The position numbers were made by a program, and so were the translations under genes. From Xylogone sp. PMI_703 (taxonomy: Eukaryota > Ascomycota > Leotiomycetes): a DNA stretch of 64,000 nucleotides. The notes beneath the pieces were generated by a model. That model searched no databases and was not told the origin of the DNA. It saw nothing but the letters and a program-made list of their open reading frames with translations. How positions within the stretch are numbered: position 1 is the stretch's first letter; the number at the start of each line of letters is the position of its first letter. Location: contig JAJTUQ010000005.1 in the NCBI GenBank assembly GCA_021399445.1, positions 4,216,001 to 4,280,000 on the forward strand, read 5' to 3'. Below, piece after piece: positions 1 through 10,787 of the stretch.

Positions 1-85
1 TATGGGGGCTTCTTGGAGGAATTGGCAACCTACCGTTTTTCTTTGGCTCCTTGCTGCCGCAAACGCAGGATATGCATAGAATCTT

Positions 86-277
86 CTACGTCAAAAGCTG
101 AACCATTTTGTGGGATTGCTGATGATCCACTCCAAGTAGAAGGATATGTTGCAGCTCAGCGGCCATATCAGAGTGAGTGAAGAGACTTTCAGCTGTGGCC
201 TTGGCATCAAAAAGGAGGCTACCTGATGTTGTTTTTGGACTGTCCCTTTTTTTTCTTGGAAGGTAAACTGGTTCCAT
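86..277 (-). CDS. possible 5' exon of an unrecognised gene running off the left edge
   Basis: A 63-codon open frame starts at a true ATG (277-275) and reads toward the window edge. It is basic near the N-terminus (PRKKRDSPK) and then mixed; no domain is recognisable. A donor-like GTAG near position 82 could splice to sequence near the edge, so this may be only the first exon, but the implied intron would be about 36 nt, which is short for this genome. It could equally be a chance frame. I assign no function. Confidence 0.22.
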   Translation of the reverse strand: MEPVYLPRKKRDSPKTTSGSLLFDAKATAESLFTHSDMAAELQHILLLGVDHQQSHKMVQLLT

Positions 278-598
278 TGGAAGAGCCTATTTCAATAGGG
301 AGAATATTATAGAATTAAACTAACGAATAGTTTTCCAAGCGCCCCTCCTTCCCAGCGCCTGTTTTACTCCTTTTTATATTTTTGAGAGCTTAAATTTCCC
401 GCTCATCCAGGAACGCATAAAGTACTCCTTAACATACAGGAAAGAAAATGGTGCTGTTAATAATAGTACATTCCTAGGCGTTCCCTTCCCTGCAACTCAT
501 CCAAAAATTTATCCCTATGTGTTTCAGCGGTATTAAATAGCATCAGATTATTCCAGTAAATCATATGCATCCTATCATCCGAGACATGAACCCTTACA

Positions 599-2594
599 TT
601 ACCAGTAGATGGTGGTCTCTCTAGCTCTAGTATCCACTTCTCCCGCTTTACCACGTGTACCACAACGAAGGGTAGCCTCGCGTTTCTGCAGATCGAACAA
701 GATCTCTTTGACCATCACTCGTTTGTCTTCGGGAACGACTTGTCCTGCGGATTCTGCCGAATATGGCGCCAGGTGCTCCTCCTCGTTATGCATAATCCAC
801 CGTGCAGCATGGCCGGAGAGCATACTATCCCACATGCCTTCTCTCCTAGGGCTGGTGAACAGTAACTTAATTGCTTCTCTACGAAGCCTGCGGTCCCTAC
901 ATTTCGTTCCTACCACGAAGAGCGACGGCACGATGCCAAGATCGAGAGCAAATGATGCTTTGATATGATTGTAGTCATGTTCATCTCTGTAACTTGCCTG
1001 TGGTTCATGATAATGATTATGTTGTTGCGAATTTTGGCGATGATGACAGTTGGGATGATTTCCGCATTTCTTCATGGCTAAGGATAGTTCTTCATCTACT
1101 ACAATTTCTCGCGCAAGGTCAACAACCTCTCGAAATTCCGGCATGAATTTATCAAAATCCATTTCCGAGGTGCTGAAGCCCATGACGAAGAGTATCCAAG
1201 CGTTAAGAAACGACATCCTCAGGACGATAATACCGGCACGTTCGGTGTTCGAGACACCTAATGCGCGGCGCCTTTCTAGTATCGGTTTGAATGCGGCTGA
1301 CCATTGTTCAAGTTGCGCCCGATATCCTATACCAGAACTTCTAAGCTGTGAAGGAATGATCTTGTCTGGCGCGGTGTAGAATGAAGTGAGAGCCTCCTGA
1401 TAGCGTAATATTCGCTCGACAAGTGCGTCGAGGGATAGGCGGGCCTCCTGCACGCTAGAGAACAGCTCCGGGATAGTAGCATCGGCGGACGCGCTCGTCG
1501 ATGTCGAGTCCGAGGGAGATGGCGGTGATTGTGGGGATGAAGGTGCCGAATTGGGTGACAGTCGTATTACATATGGTGCAGGAAAGTGGAAAGCCATATC
1601 ATATGACTTGGCTTGAATGGCGAGGCGGGTAAACATTTGGATGAGCTCATCCTCTACTGGATCGTTGCGATCATTGAATGCCTGTATTTGGTTTTGCCGG
1701 CGTTCTTCGAGAAGACTTAAGCCAGACTGGACCTGGAAGATGGCTGCTTGGTGATCGCCAGTAAAGCTCGAAAAGCAAGTGAATAAGACGATGGACATTA
1801 ATATTGTTCGTTGCGATCGGACTTCTTTGTTTGCTAAGGCTTCTCGAAGCTGGGCGAGAGATTTACCATACTGTTGTAGGGCAAATTTGAAGTGATCCGT
1901 AGCAGTATCTTGAACAACTGTCCCATCGTCTGGCGAGCCTGGAGGTGATTCACAAGATTTCTCCAGGGTTTTGTAGAGGGCACCCAGGGCAACCACTGCA
2001 TGTCGTATGGAGGCTTCTGAGTGGCTTTCCTGGAGAACATCCCTCGTCCAGAAATTGGAGTTGAAAAATCCGGAGAGCTCGGTGGCTGTGTGCTCTCTAA
2101 ACAGTTGGAAATATAGGCTTTCTTGGGCATTAAATGATATGCTGACTGAAGGTGTATAGCCAATGAGTGAGGGAGGTCGTTTGGGTTGTCTCTGTCTTGG
2201 GAGTCTCCTCACTAGCGTTCTAGAAGTGAACAATGAAGTCGGGGTATTCGACGACCCTGATGGTAATAAGGGTGCGGGTGACGTGCCTGATGTTGAACTT
2301 GAAGCTCCATTTTGGGGCGGGCGAGGTAGGATTGGAATCACATCGGCCGAGCGATTTCTAGGATTGTAGGCAGGATAGCCATCGCAAACTCTGCCTGACT
2401 TGACGCATCGGTTGCACTGTGGTCTGGTCTCGTCGCACTTCACTCGCCGGCTCCTAACACCCAAGAAATTCAACACAGTGCCCGGCAAGGTAACGAGAAG
2501 CTGGGTATGCTCACTTGCAGTTATTACATCCCGTCTTGACCTTCGGTTTACTCGCCCTTCTTTGCCTAATCGTTCGTGTGCTGCTTTCTTCCAT
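599..2594 (-). CDS. Zn2Cys6 transcription factor with a Fungal_trans_2-type regulatory region
   Basis: Two exons, 2594-2515 and 2453-599, separated by a 61-nt intron (GTGAGC...TTAG), give 644 residues. The splice is needed to complete the binuclear zinc cluster: Cys23 and Cys26 lie in exon 1, and Cys33, Cys40, Cys43 and Cys50 in exon 2, with the usual basic KSRRVK segment between the first and second halves. The rest resembles the middle region of fungal C6 regulators of the Fungal_trans_2 type (ISFNAQESLYFQLFREHTA, then FWTRDVLQ), followed by a Ser/Pro-rich linker and a His-rich stretch (HHRQNSQQHNHYH). Such proteins act in the nucleus as DNA-binding regulators; the target is unknown. The gene is followed upstream by an unusually long gene-poor region. 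The frame could hide one more small intron near the His-rich stretch. Confidence 0.88.
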
Positions 2595-5500
2595 TTCTAA
2601 AGATCACTGGTCTGGCCCTCGGCATCGCTCGCTAAGCTCTGGAACGGATGGTCTGGACGCCGTCGAAGTCGGGTCGAACCATAGAAGGGGCGTGGAGAAA
2701 TGGGCGAGATAATTAAGCCTAGGGAGCTGTTAGTGGCGACTCGAAGCTTAAGTACTGCTGAAAGGGGAGCCGTCACTAACCAGAGGAGACTGGGCCAGGA
2801 GAAAAAGGAACCAAGAAGAAGCTCTGTGGAGAAGAAGCCGGGGCAGGTGGGGATTGAGAAGGAATAAGAAAGGTACAACCCGAGAGAGAGATTTCAAAAG
2901 AGAAAAACTAGGGTGGTACTGTAGACTTGGCAGATCTGCTGTCACGCAACACAGGGAGGTCGTGCAGGTCGGAGATGGAAGATAGGGTAGGGAGGGAAGA
3001 CGTGGGAGGTCAATCGTAGGGAATACCGTAGTGAGAAGGCGAGCCAGGCTAGGTGCTTAGACGACGGACTTGGAGATGCGATGTGGGAGAGATCGCCATG
3101 CCGCTCTTACAGGACTGCTTCTCGCCGCCCGTCAGGGAGAAAGCGCAGGGCAGCGCAGGATGACCGCAACGCAGGAAGTCGAAACCCACAGCAACCTCTT
3201 TTCTTGCCGACTTTTCCTTGGTGGTGCACCGGGAGGAGGAGTAAGAGGGGAGGGAGGAGAAGAAGAATGTAACGTACGATGACTTCCAAGAAAGCAGTGC
3301 GTGCGCGCAGCCGGTATTTAGCAAGAGCGCAAGTACCGCGCTATCTCACCTGGCCCTTTTCTTGAACCTTTCCTGGCCCTCTCTAGTAGTGCACCGAGAT
3401 TTCGGTACTACTACGTACGGGTTGCAGCTCGCGATTCACCTGGCGGCTTGCCATTATTCGCTGGCGGCGGGCGACACTGACCTGCTGCACGCCATTGCCG
3501 GCACTCGAGGGAAGATCCGACGTGCCGCTCTACCACAGTACGAGGTTGGATTCGTTCCATGGCCAGCTCCAACTCCAGCGCACAGCACAATACTGCACCA
3601 GTACCGCAATCAAAACATCATCAAAGACACAGGCACGCAGGGGAGACAGAGGGAGAGAGCGACATCGAATCAAGCACGAAAGCGAGACGGTCGCCCAGGC
3701 CACCGGCTCTCCAGCGCGACCAGGCTGGGGTGTGGACGAGAGAGTGAGTACGTACCAGCGAGACCAGGTACCATTATTGTGTGCCAGACTTCGCAGTGAT
3801 TAGCCCCTAGCAGCTCTCTGGGCGCTCCTCCTTTTGCCTCTCGGGCTGCCTTATTCTCTTGATTCTGCGTTGCTCAACCACCAGTCATTGGCCATTCAGC
3901 TGGCGTCTAGACCATCGAGACCATCAAAAGGGGGACCGATGGCGTAGAGAGACTCCCAGGAACTTGGTCAGGCAGCTTGCAGTGGAGACAGAGCTTGGCT
4001 TTAGCCGTGGAGAGACAGCGAGACAGCCTTGGAGCTTGCACTGGTGGTCGATGTGTGCTTTCCTCGCTTTCTCGGTCTCTTTTCAACGGCCGCTGGCGGA
4101 CGTAACGGACCAGCAATGGAGCACAGCTCGACTTCCCAAGGGAGCGTGGCGGCATGACACGTCTGGCTATCTATCACCAAGGAGCCAAACCAGCAGCCAA
4201 GCAGCGATCATGCCCGCACATCGATGCCCCTCGCTAGCCCTACGAACACTGCAGCTTCTCAAACGTCGGGGGCCAGCAGCTTCACACTCAGTGCCCTTGA
4301 TTCGTGTTCACCCGCAGGTTGGGCGGTGAAGGGTGGGGAGACGAGAAATTGAGGTGGTGGACTGTGGACTGTGGGCAGCGCGATAGACGACGATAGTGGC
4401 AAGAGGCCGCTGTGGGAACCTGCCTTTAGGGCTGAAGCGCTGAGATCTCGCTGTACTCGTGGATGCCTGAGAGTGCCTGAAGGTGCCTGGGAGTGCCTCG
4501 CTCGAGCTTGTAGGGCTGAACTACGCCGCTGTGCCTTCCCCATTGGAGCTGGTCCCCCTATATCGGTCTGCATGCTATTGCTGCAACGTGCACCCTCCCT
4601 CCAGCATCCTCCACGTCTCTCACCGGCTCCTACAGTGCCGGTCGATACAGCAGCATCTCGCCTGCATCTCCTAGCCATCTCCAGCTTACGTGGTTCCCTC
4701 GTCTCATTCGCTCTTGGGTTATGCAGCATGGCACCTACAATAAAATCAACGCGTCTGCAGTCATGCCCTCAGGATTCTGAAGGATGAGGTCAGGACGCCG
4801 AAGTGCGGCCAGCAATCTTGCGATGGATGGCAGATGATCCAATGAGCTGTCGAAATGGCCATTTTTGCGAAGGGCAATAATCTCTGTGGTCAGCCAGCTC
4901 GAGCACCTCGCAGATGAGAGCTGCAAGTGCGGGAGAGAACCTAAAAGCTGCCCTCTAGTTTTGGGCGCATCTTGGCTCGTTGTTCGACAGAACTTCTAGA
5001 TGACGGATGTCTGCTACCGTCCACCTTACCACGCCAACCATATCCACCATCTCGTGCATACCAGCACGCCTTCAGCCCCCCGTTGAAATAGCATGCTGGG
5101 TTGATACTCATTAAACTTCATACAGCGAGACTAGCGCCCAAGCTTGAGAGCTTCCAAACTCCTGAATTTCGTTTGCCGCGACATGGTCCAAGTGCTGTGC
5201 TGTACGTACGTATACATGTACGGAGAAGGAAACTTGCCCTGCGATAAATGAGTAGTTCTTGGCAAGGAGTCTTCTCTCAGAAGGAAGAGGTACATATGTG
5301 TGATACCTTGGCAAAGGAATTATTATTACTGTTGTAGGTATGGACGAGAGAGAAAACGGGACAACGGTCAAGTACCCTGGCTCAACCCCTAAAGACTCCA
5401 GAGCTCACCTCTGGGCATCACTTCCCAGCAGTTGGGCTCGTCTCGAGCCATCCAATGAAATCCAGGCTGGGCAGGGCAGGCCCTGTTCACCGGAAATCTT

Positions 5501-6900
5501 CGACTCTTCTGCCTTAGCAGCCGTTTCTCGTGCGGAGCGTTGGAACCGACGGGGCATGTCAGACTTTAGGGGCGAGCCACACCGACGGAAAACGTTCTGG
5601 TCGTGCTTGGGCTCTCAGTCAATAATACTGTAACTTAAGGTCATCGCCGTGACAAATTTGCCAAGATCGAGGCATGATATGCTGAGCAGCCCTCTCGCTG
5701 GTTCGAAGAGAGTCACACATTCTGGCGGTAGCTTCCACCAGCGGTATACGCTACCTCTGGACGAGCGATCAGCTGCAGCTGCGTGCATGCTGGCTGTGGC
5801 TTTCTACTGCTGTGGCGGGGGAGAGTTGTGGCTTGAGCTGAGTTGCCCCAAAAGCTTGATTCTACAGCTTACAGCACCAGAGCTTCTCACGTTTTACGAT
5901 TGCAGTAACTGCACGTTGCGTTATCCCAATTCGTCCGTCAGCATGTGCATTGTCCGTACCGTCGTACTCGGGCTACTAACCCTGCAGAGAACTTCAACGG
6001 ACAGTTCCAAGGGAACTTCTACCGCCCCACGACTGATGGCACCCAAGCACGCCAACTAATTCACTCCCGAAATACTTTATTGATCCTCTGCCGAAGTGAG
6101 ACGGCACTGCATACTCCATACGAATCTAGTCCCGGACTCGGTTCGGCTTGCGACCGATTGCGTTCCTCTGAACTTTATGTGCGTGTCTCATCTTAGCTAA
6201 CCTTTATCTTGTAGTCTCCAATCTCGATCCAACGTCCCAGCATAAACGTCCATCATCTCACTAGCACTTGTCGCTTTCCTCTGCACCGTTGGTTCTCGTG
6301 TAGTGAAGCTTGCTGCCAATGTTGTCAAGCTGGAGCATCAGCATAAGCTGCTGTCATTAAATGCCGGCAATTGTGTCCAATACCTTCTACAACCCCGAGA
6401 CCCCCCAACCAGAGGCTTGCTCGGATGTACCATAAGGGAAATGATACGCCAATAGGATCAACAAGACCATGCTGGCTTGCTACCATACTGTCTCTCGCTG
6501 CTCTATGGGCCCACAGCATCTTTCAACCTAGACAAATGCGGAATCGCTGCTAGCTTCCCATGCTCGCGGTGTTCCCTTAACACTACTGTAAAGATGGGAC
6601 AGAGATGCGGCGAGGAGCTATCCCCGGGGCTCCGGAAGACTTGCGCATTGCACCCTCCCAACGCTATCACTACGTCTTCAATAATGAGCAGCTAAGCATG
6701 GTAGATTGATATTAGGGCTCCACAGCCGAAAGATGCTGATCACTGATATATCGGACTGGCAAGATCGACCAAGTTGCTCTGAACGGCGCATTTGAAATCC
6801 CTTTTCCACCAACCTCCGCTTTTGCCCATCGGCGGACGGATGGTAAGAGGAGGTCAGAGCGTAGGTCTGCAAGAACTAACCAAAGGTGGTCTATCTGATG
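2595..6900. other. gene-free GC-richer intergenic DNA upstream of the Zn2Cys6 gene
   Basis: Many short open frames occur on both strands but overlap one another, have no recognisable domains, and lack consistent splice structure. The first several hundred bases upstream of 2594 are presumably the promoter and leader of the Zn2Cys6 gene. I see no tRNA-like or transposon-like sequence here. Confidence 0.5.
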
Positions 6901-8321
6901 TTACACAACATTAGATGAACTTCGGTACCGGTAAGTCACTACCACCAAAGGATGATATTGTAAGTGCATCGAGAGGGGGGATTTTCTTTTTCATCAGACG
7001 TTTCTGGCCTGATTTTCTTTAGCCGACACTCTCTTCTCGAGGCTCTGGGAAAACCATTGGTTAGATCGTATACATGAAGTACACTAGTTTCTAATTTCTT
7101 ATCCACAAGCACACTCAAGTGAGACTTTGATCTTGAACAGAGTGAATAGTAGATAGTTGAATTGAATTATGAATTAATCGAACAGCTACCTAGTTTTGTC
7201 ATTCTTCTTTTTTTTCTAGAAAAGGGAGAGATCAGTTCTCAGAACAAAACGAGAACTCCAGTTGAATTGACTGCTTATACCTTCCTATATCTGTGTTCTG
7301 ACATCAATCATCTGCCGATGGCCCTGCTAAATCCGAGCACATACTTCAAGAAGGGCTCTATTTCTTCGCATGATTGTGACGAGCTCCGGCTTGTAACGTC
7401 AAATCAGAGAGGAAATCTTCGTTTGGACAATTTTATCCCATTCTAAGAGGATAGAATTCCGAATGAAATTATCCTAGCATGCTCTAGCACGCAAAGTGCA
7501 GATATAGTGCTAGAAGCGGTTGAGGAGCGACTGGAAAATAGGAAGCCCAGGTAAATATATGACTACAGTCCGGTGGAACATAATCAGCCCGAGGGTTTGA
7601 TAACAGGGCGTCGGAACACCGTTCGATGGTGTCACACATTACTTAACACCATCTAAACCATCGACTGCTACCACTGCTCTTCTCCATTCTTTACATTTGA
7701 TGTGGGGCCTTTCAGCTCGGACTTTTTGCAACGATTTTTATACCGTTGTTGCTGAGGTTAGTTAAACGCCTTTGGCCGAATTTTGGCCCAGTCGCATGGG
7801 TCAGGAAAAAAACGATGAATCCTTTGGGACTTCTTGAAAAAGAAGGATAGGGTTCGCTTTCCCTGAACAGATATCTGCATGGAGAGCAATAGTTGACCGA
7901 CATGCTCAAAACAATGTTTCTGCTAATAACCAAGGTGGCAATATATGAAATGACCGACATGATAGAGGAGATGCCCAGCATGATAAAGGACATCATGAAA
8001 ACTAGTCAAGTAACGACTATACTACTATCCTCAGCACTTATTATGGAGCAGTATTCATTTATCGATGTGTTTCCTCTCTGTGACAGTGATGTCGCACTTC
8101 TACGGGGGGAAGTACTAGAGATGTTCTGGCCCGATAGAAAAAGTCAACACAATGGAAAGCAGAGCTCTTCCGCGGTGAAATGACCTCTTCGCGATAGCTG
8201 CCGCATCGTTATCACGTTGGGCAAAAGATCTCTATGAGGATTGGACTATGGGTATCTTGCCCTAAAACCTTCCGTGCCATCTAATTATGCGAGTCAATGG
8301 AAGTGACGATATCCTCCATGA

Positions 8322-8688
8322 CTACAATTTACAGCCGCTCTGTTTACAGTGAAGACCACGAGAGTACATTTTATACATATTCTTTGCTTGAATTTACACT
8401 TGGAAAATGGCTCAGTCAACACGCCTGCGAGGACGAAGATAGTAAGTGTTTACGCGCTTCCACCAAGTGTTCTTATTGAAAACAGCAGAACAAGCCTTGC
8501 TTGTCGGTAAGTATCTCCTTCCTTCTGTGCTCGCTCCTGCGAGCTAACTTCTGGCCAGTCGTCTGGTATCCTAAAGGCCCGATCTCGCGCTCTTGCCGAA
8601 GCGATTGTCGACAGTAATAATGTTCGAACCGTGAGTCTTCCTTTGTTACTAAAATAACTTTACTTTGGTCATCCATTTGCAGCCTTGA
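8322..8688 (+). pseudogene. possible spliced gene fragment (three short introns), unrecognised
   Basis: Open frame 8322-8441 (40 codons, no ATG), then putative exons 8486-8506, 8559-8630 and 8683-8688 join in frame through three GT...AG introns of 44, 52 and 52 nt; the second carries CTAAC ten bases before its CAG. The joined reading has protein-like segments (NTPARTKIQNKP, ARSRALAEAIVDSNN) and ends at TGA 8686-8688. There is no start codon in this frame, so an upstream exon is missing or the gene is broken. 'NTPARTKIQ' vaguely recalls the start of fungal Tc1-type transposases, but this is not secure. Confidence 0.33.
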
Positions 8689-9149
8689 TCGACACGCCTG
8701 TATACCAAGACGAAGGCCTTTCTGGATAGTAAAAGTTGAGGTAACTTTTCTTGACACCGCAAAAGGTGTGAGGTAAGAGGTTTCTACTTCTTTTTGATTC
8801 TAGAACTAGGGAAGAGACAGACAGCTCTTGGTCTTAAGACTCTTCTTTACATTGCAAATACACATATGGAAATCGGGTTGGCCGAAGAGGTTCGTTCATG
8901 AGATGTACATCTTAACTAGGAAATTTCTGGAAGCTATTACCGACCAATGGTACGCTCTTTGAACCTGATGAGCTTCACAACTACGAAATGTGGACAAACA
9001 AAAAGTAGCTTAAAGAGTATCACTTACAAGTCCCTGGAATCTCAAGACGATGTGATGCGACTGTATATATTAAGATTCCTGAAGAGACGGTTCAAACCGT
9101 CCACAATCAGGTTTTTCCTTTTTAAGCCTCTGGTTTTTAATAGAGGTGA

Positions 9150-9314
9150 GCAATCAAGAGTTTTATTACGCCTATGGGAGGCACAGAAGGAAAGGATATT
9201 CCTGAAACTATAGCCAATAGATTTAGACTGGAGCTTGTGGAGAGGGCTCGGGCCCAGGCAAGAAGGAAGCGAAGTGAATACTGCAGCAGAGACTTTAGAG
9301 GCTGCAAGCGCTAG
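9150..9314 (+). pseudogene. protein-like open fragment near the decayed gene
   Basis: A 54-codon frame without an upstream start reads MGGTEGKDIPETIANRF and then a strongly basic, Arg-rich helix-like segment (ERARAQARRKRSEY) before TAG. An unrelated protein-like segment in another frame lies just upstream near 8945-9008 (TLFEPDELHNYEMW). Together these look like exons or debris of one element with 8322-8688, but I cannot join them without guessing. Confidence 0.22.
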
Positions 9315-10000
9315 CTTCCAGTAAGTTTGCAAGGAGAGGAACGATTACGAAAAGATAAAGGCCTGTGCATTGTATATAGCATGAGCCATGAGTTGGCCCT
9401 GCCTTGTACTAGACGAGCAGGTGTCCTGCCCCTGGCTATCAATTGTAGTCGTCATCGAAGTTTATTGTCGGAATTATTGTTACTGTCAATCTCTTTCTCG
9501 TCACCTTTTCTGCATTAATTTTAACTCCCTTGATCAGATGGTTATTATAAGCTAAATCAGGACTTTGCCTGACTTATCTCTCTCTATCTGTCTCACTTCC
9601 ATGCGTACGAGATTCTTGTACTTCACGTGTAGTTGCTTATCTGATCACGAAGAACGAGAAAGAGGGAGAATGGTGATGCTATTAGGAGTTTGTATATACA
9701 AATGGAAAATAATATTTACTATGAAACCCTAATATGTATTGAGAAGAAGAGTGAATTTAGGCTTTACGTCATTATTTTATTGTGCTGTATGGTAGCAGCT
9801 GAGATTATTAAGACCGAGTCCACCGACCCAAAAGGAGAGAACTAGCCCTGCACCCCTCGATCCCCTCCCGGTTTCCATGTTCCCAAAGCTCTCCCTATAA
9901 ATGAACAGAGGAAGTGTAAATTAGAGTAGTTGAGTGGATCAGATCGTGGTGAGGGCTTCACGCCTTGTCCCAAAGAAAAGAGAATAACGTCCAGTCGTTG

Positions 10001-10001
<1 letters not shown>

Positions 10002-10037
<36 letters not shown>
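10002..10037. repeat. (TG)18 microsatellite
   Basis: Uninterrupted TG dinucleotide run of 36 nt, followed by a degenerate CGTGAGTGAGAGAG tail. It lies about 400 bp beyond the stop codon of the repeat-peptide gene on the opposite reading direction. Confidence 0.97.
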
Positions 10038-10041
<4 letters not shown>

Positions 10042-10432
10042 AGTGAGAGAGTAAGAGAATATGGGTGTGCTTCTCTCGTGATAATCGAAATGTAAGTGCT
10101 TGCTTGACTTGGATAGGATCCAGACCAAGAAAGATGGATGATGTTCAATGACTGAAGAGTTAAACCTGGGAAGGCGATTTGAGTATAAAACGAAGATGTT
10201 GACGACTTGGAAGTCTGACTCCTCGTTGTAGTTCCGAAAGTAAAGTAAGAGACCCTGAAAAAAGAAAAAGTCCTGAAAAGGAGAGAAATAATTGGTTGCT
10301 ATTCCATCGTGAGAGGCGAGATGAAGAAGTCTCTACCCTCCCTACCCAACCAGGCTTTGTTGCAACCATATTGGAACCATCCCCGCCATACCCCTCACCC
10401 CCATCCTCCACTTGCCCCCCCTCGAAGAGTGT

Positions 10433-10615
10433 TTACATGACGTTGCAGCCCCGAGGAACATCTTTCTGGACGGTACACCCGGTCGTGACATCTTTCCTCA
10501 TGAAGGAGCAGCCGGTTGGGACATCTTTCTTCATAACCGTGCATCCAGTCGGGACGTCCTTCATGACGGTGCAGCCACGGACAATGCCTTTCTTAGTGGA
10601 TTGTGATCGAGTCAT
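10433..10615 (-). CDS. 60-residue cysteine-containing tandem-repeat peptide, unknown family
   Basis: True ATG at 10615-10613 with A at -3, stop TAA 10435-10433. After a 12-residue basic start (MTRSQSTKKGIV, then R) the protein is five imperfect repeats of 11-12 residues of the form G-C-[TSN]-[VF]-[MQ]-(K/R)-K-D-V-[PT]-[TR], the last one truncated after the Met. The DNA copies differ largely at third positions: Gly is GGC, GGA, GGC, GGG, GGC; Cys is TGC four times and TGT once; Pro is CCG, CCA, CCT. Length differences are one whole codon. This is the pattern of selection on protein, so I believe the frame is coding. There is no signal peptide or membrane segment. A TATA box (10787-10779) and a pyrimidine-rich leader precede it. 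Repeats ending in Lys or Lys-Lys recall multi-core peptide precursors, but secretion signals are absent; metal binding by the Cys is another guess. Confidence 0.62.
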   Translation of the reverse strand: MTRSQSTKKGIVRGCTVMKDVPTGCTVMKKDVPTGCSFMRKDVTTGCTVQKDVPRGCNVM

Positions 10616-10778
10616 CTTATATGTATTGAGATTCTTGAAAGAAGGTCAAGAAGAGCGGAGATGATTGTATAGAGCAGTCTTGTTGCTTGACGATTAGAGT
10701 ACAGAAGACCGTGCTTTTGATCGATAAGGGGAAGGAACAGAAGGGGAGAGAGCAAGAGGGGAAGGGGGGTCAGGGGGG

Positions 10779-10787
10779 TATTTATAA
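10779..10787 (-). promoter_or_regulatory. TATA box of the repeat-peptide gene
   Basis: On the minus strand this reads TTATAAATA, 164 nt upstream of the ATG, and is followed by a long C/T-rich tract (purine-rich on the plus strand, 10732-10778). A TATA box with a CT-rich leader is typical of strongly expressed filamentous-fungal genes. Confidence 0.5.

Larger units (their letters stand above)
6901..10001. other. AT-richer gene-poor stretch
   Basis: By eye the base composition shifts to AT-rich relative to 2600-6700. No intact gene is recognised. Protein-like fragments with intron signals occur at 8322-8688 and 9150-9314 (listed separately), which suggests a decayed gene or mobile element, possibly affected by repeat-induced point mutation; no computed index supports that. 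Confidence 0.4.

Noticed and set aside
599..2488. Zinc cluster apparently lacking its first two cysteines
   Set aside because: An upstream 27-codon exon joined by a 61-nt intron restores Cys23 and Cys26.
2595..6900. Numerous 60-150-codon frames in the GC-rich interval
   Set aside because: They overlap on both strands, lack domains, and many begin at non-ATG codons; expected by chance in GC-rich DNA.
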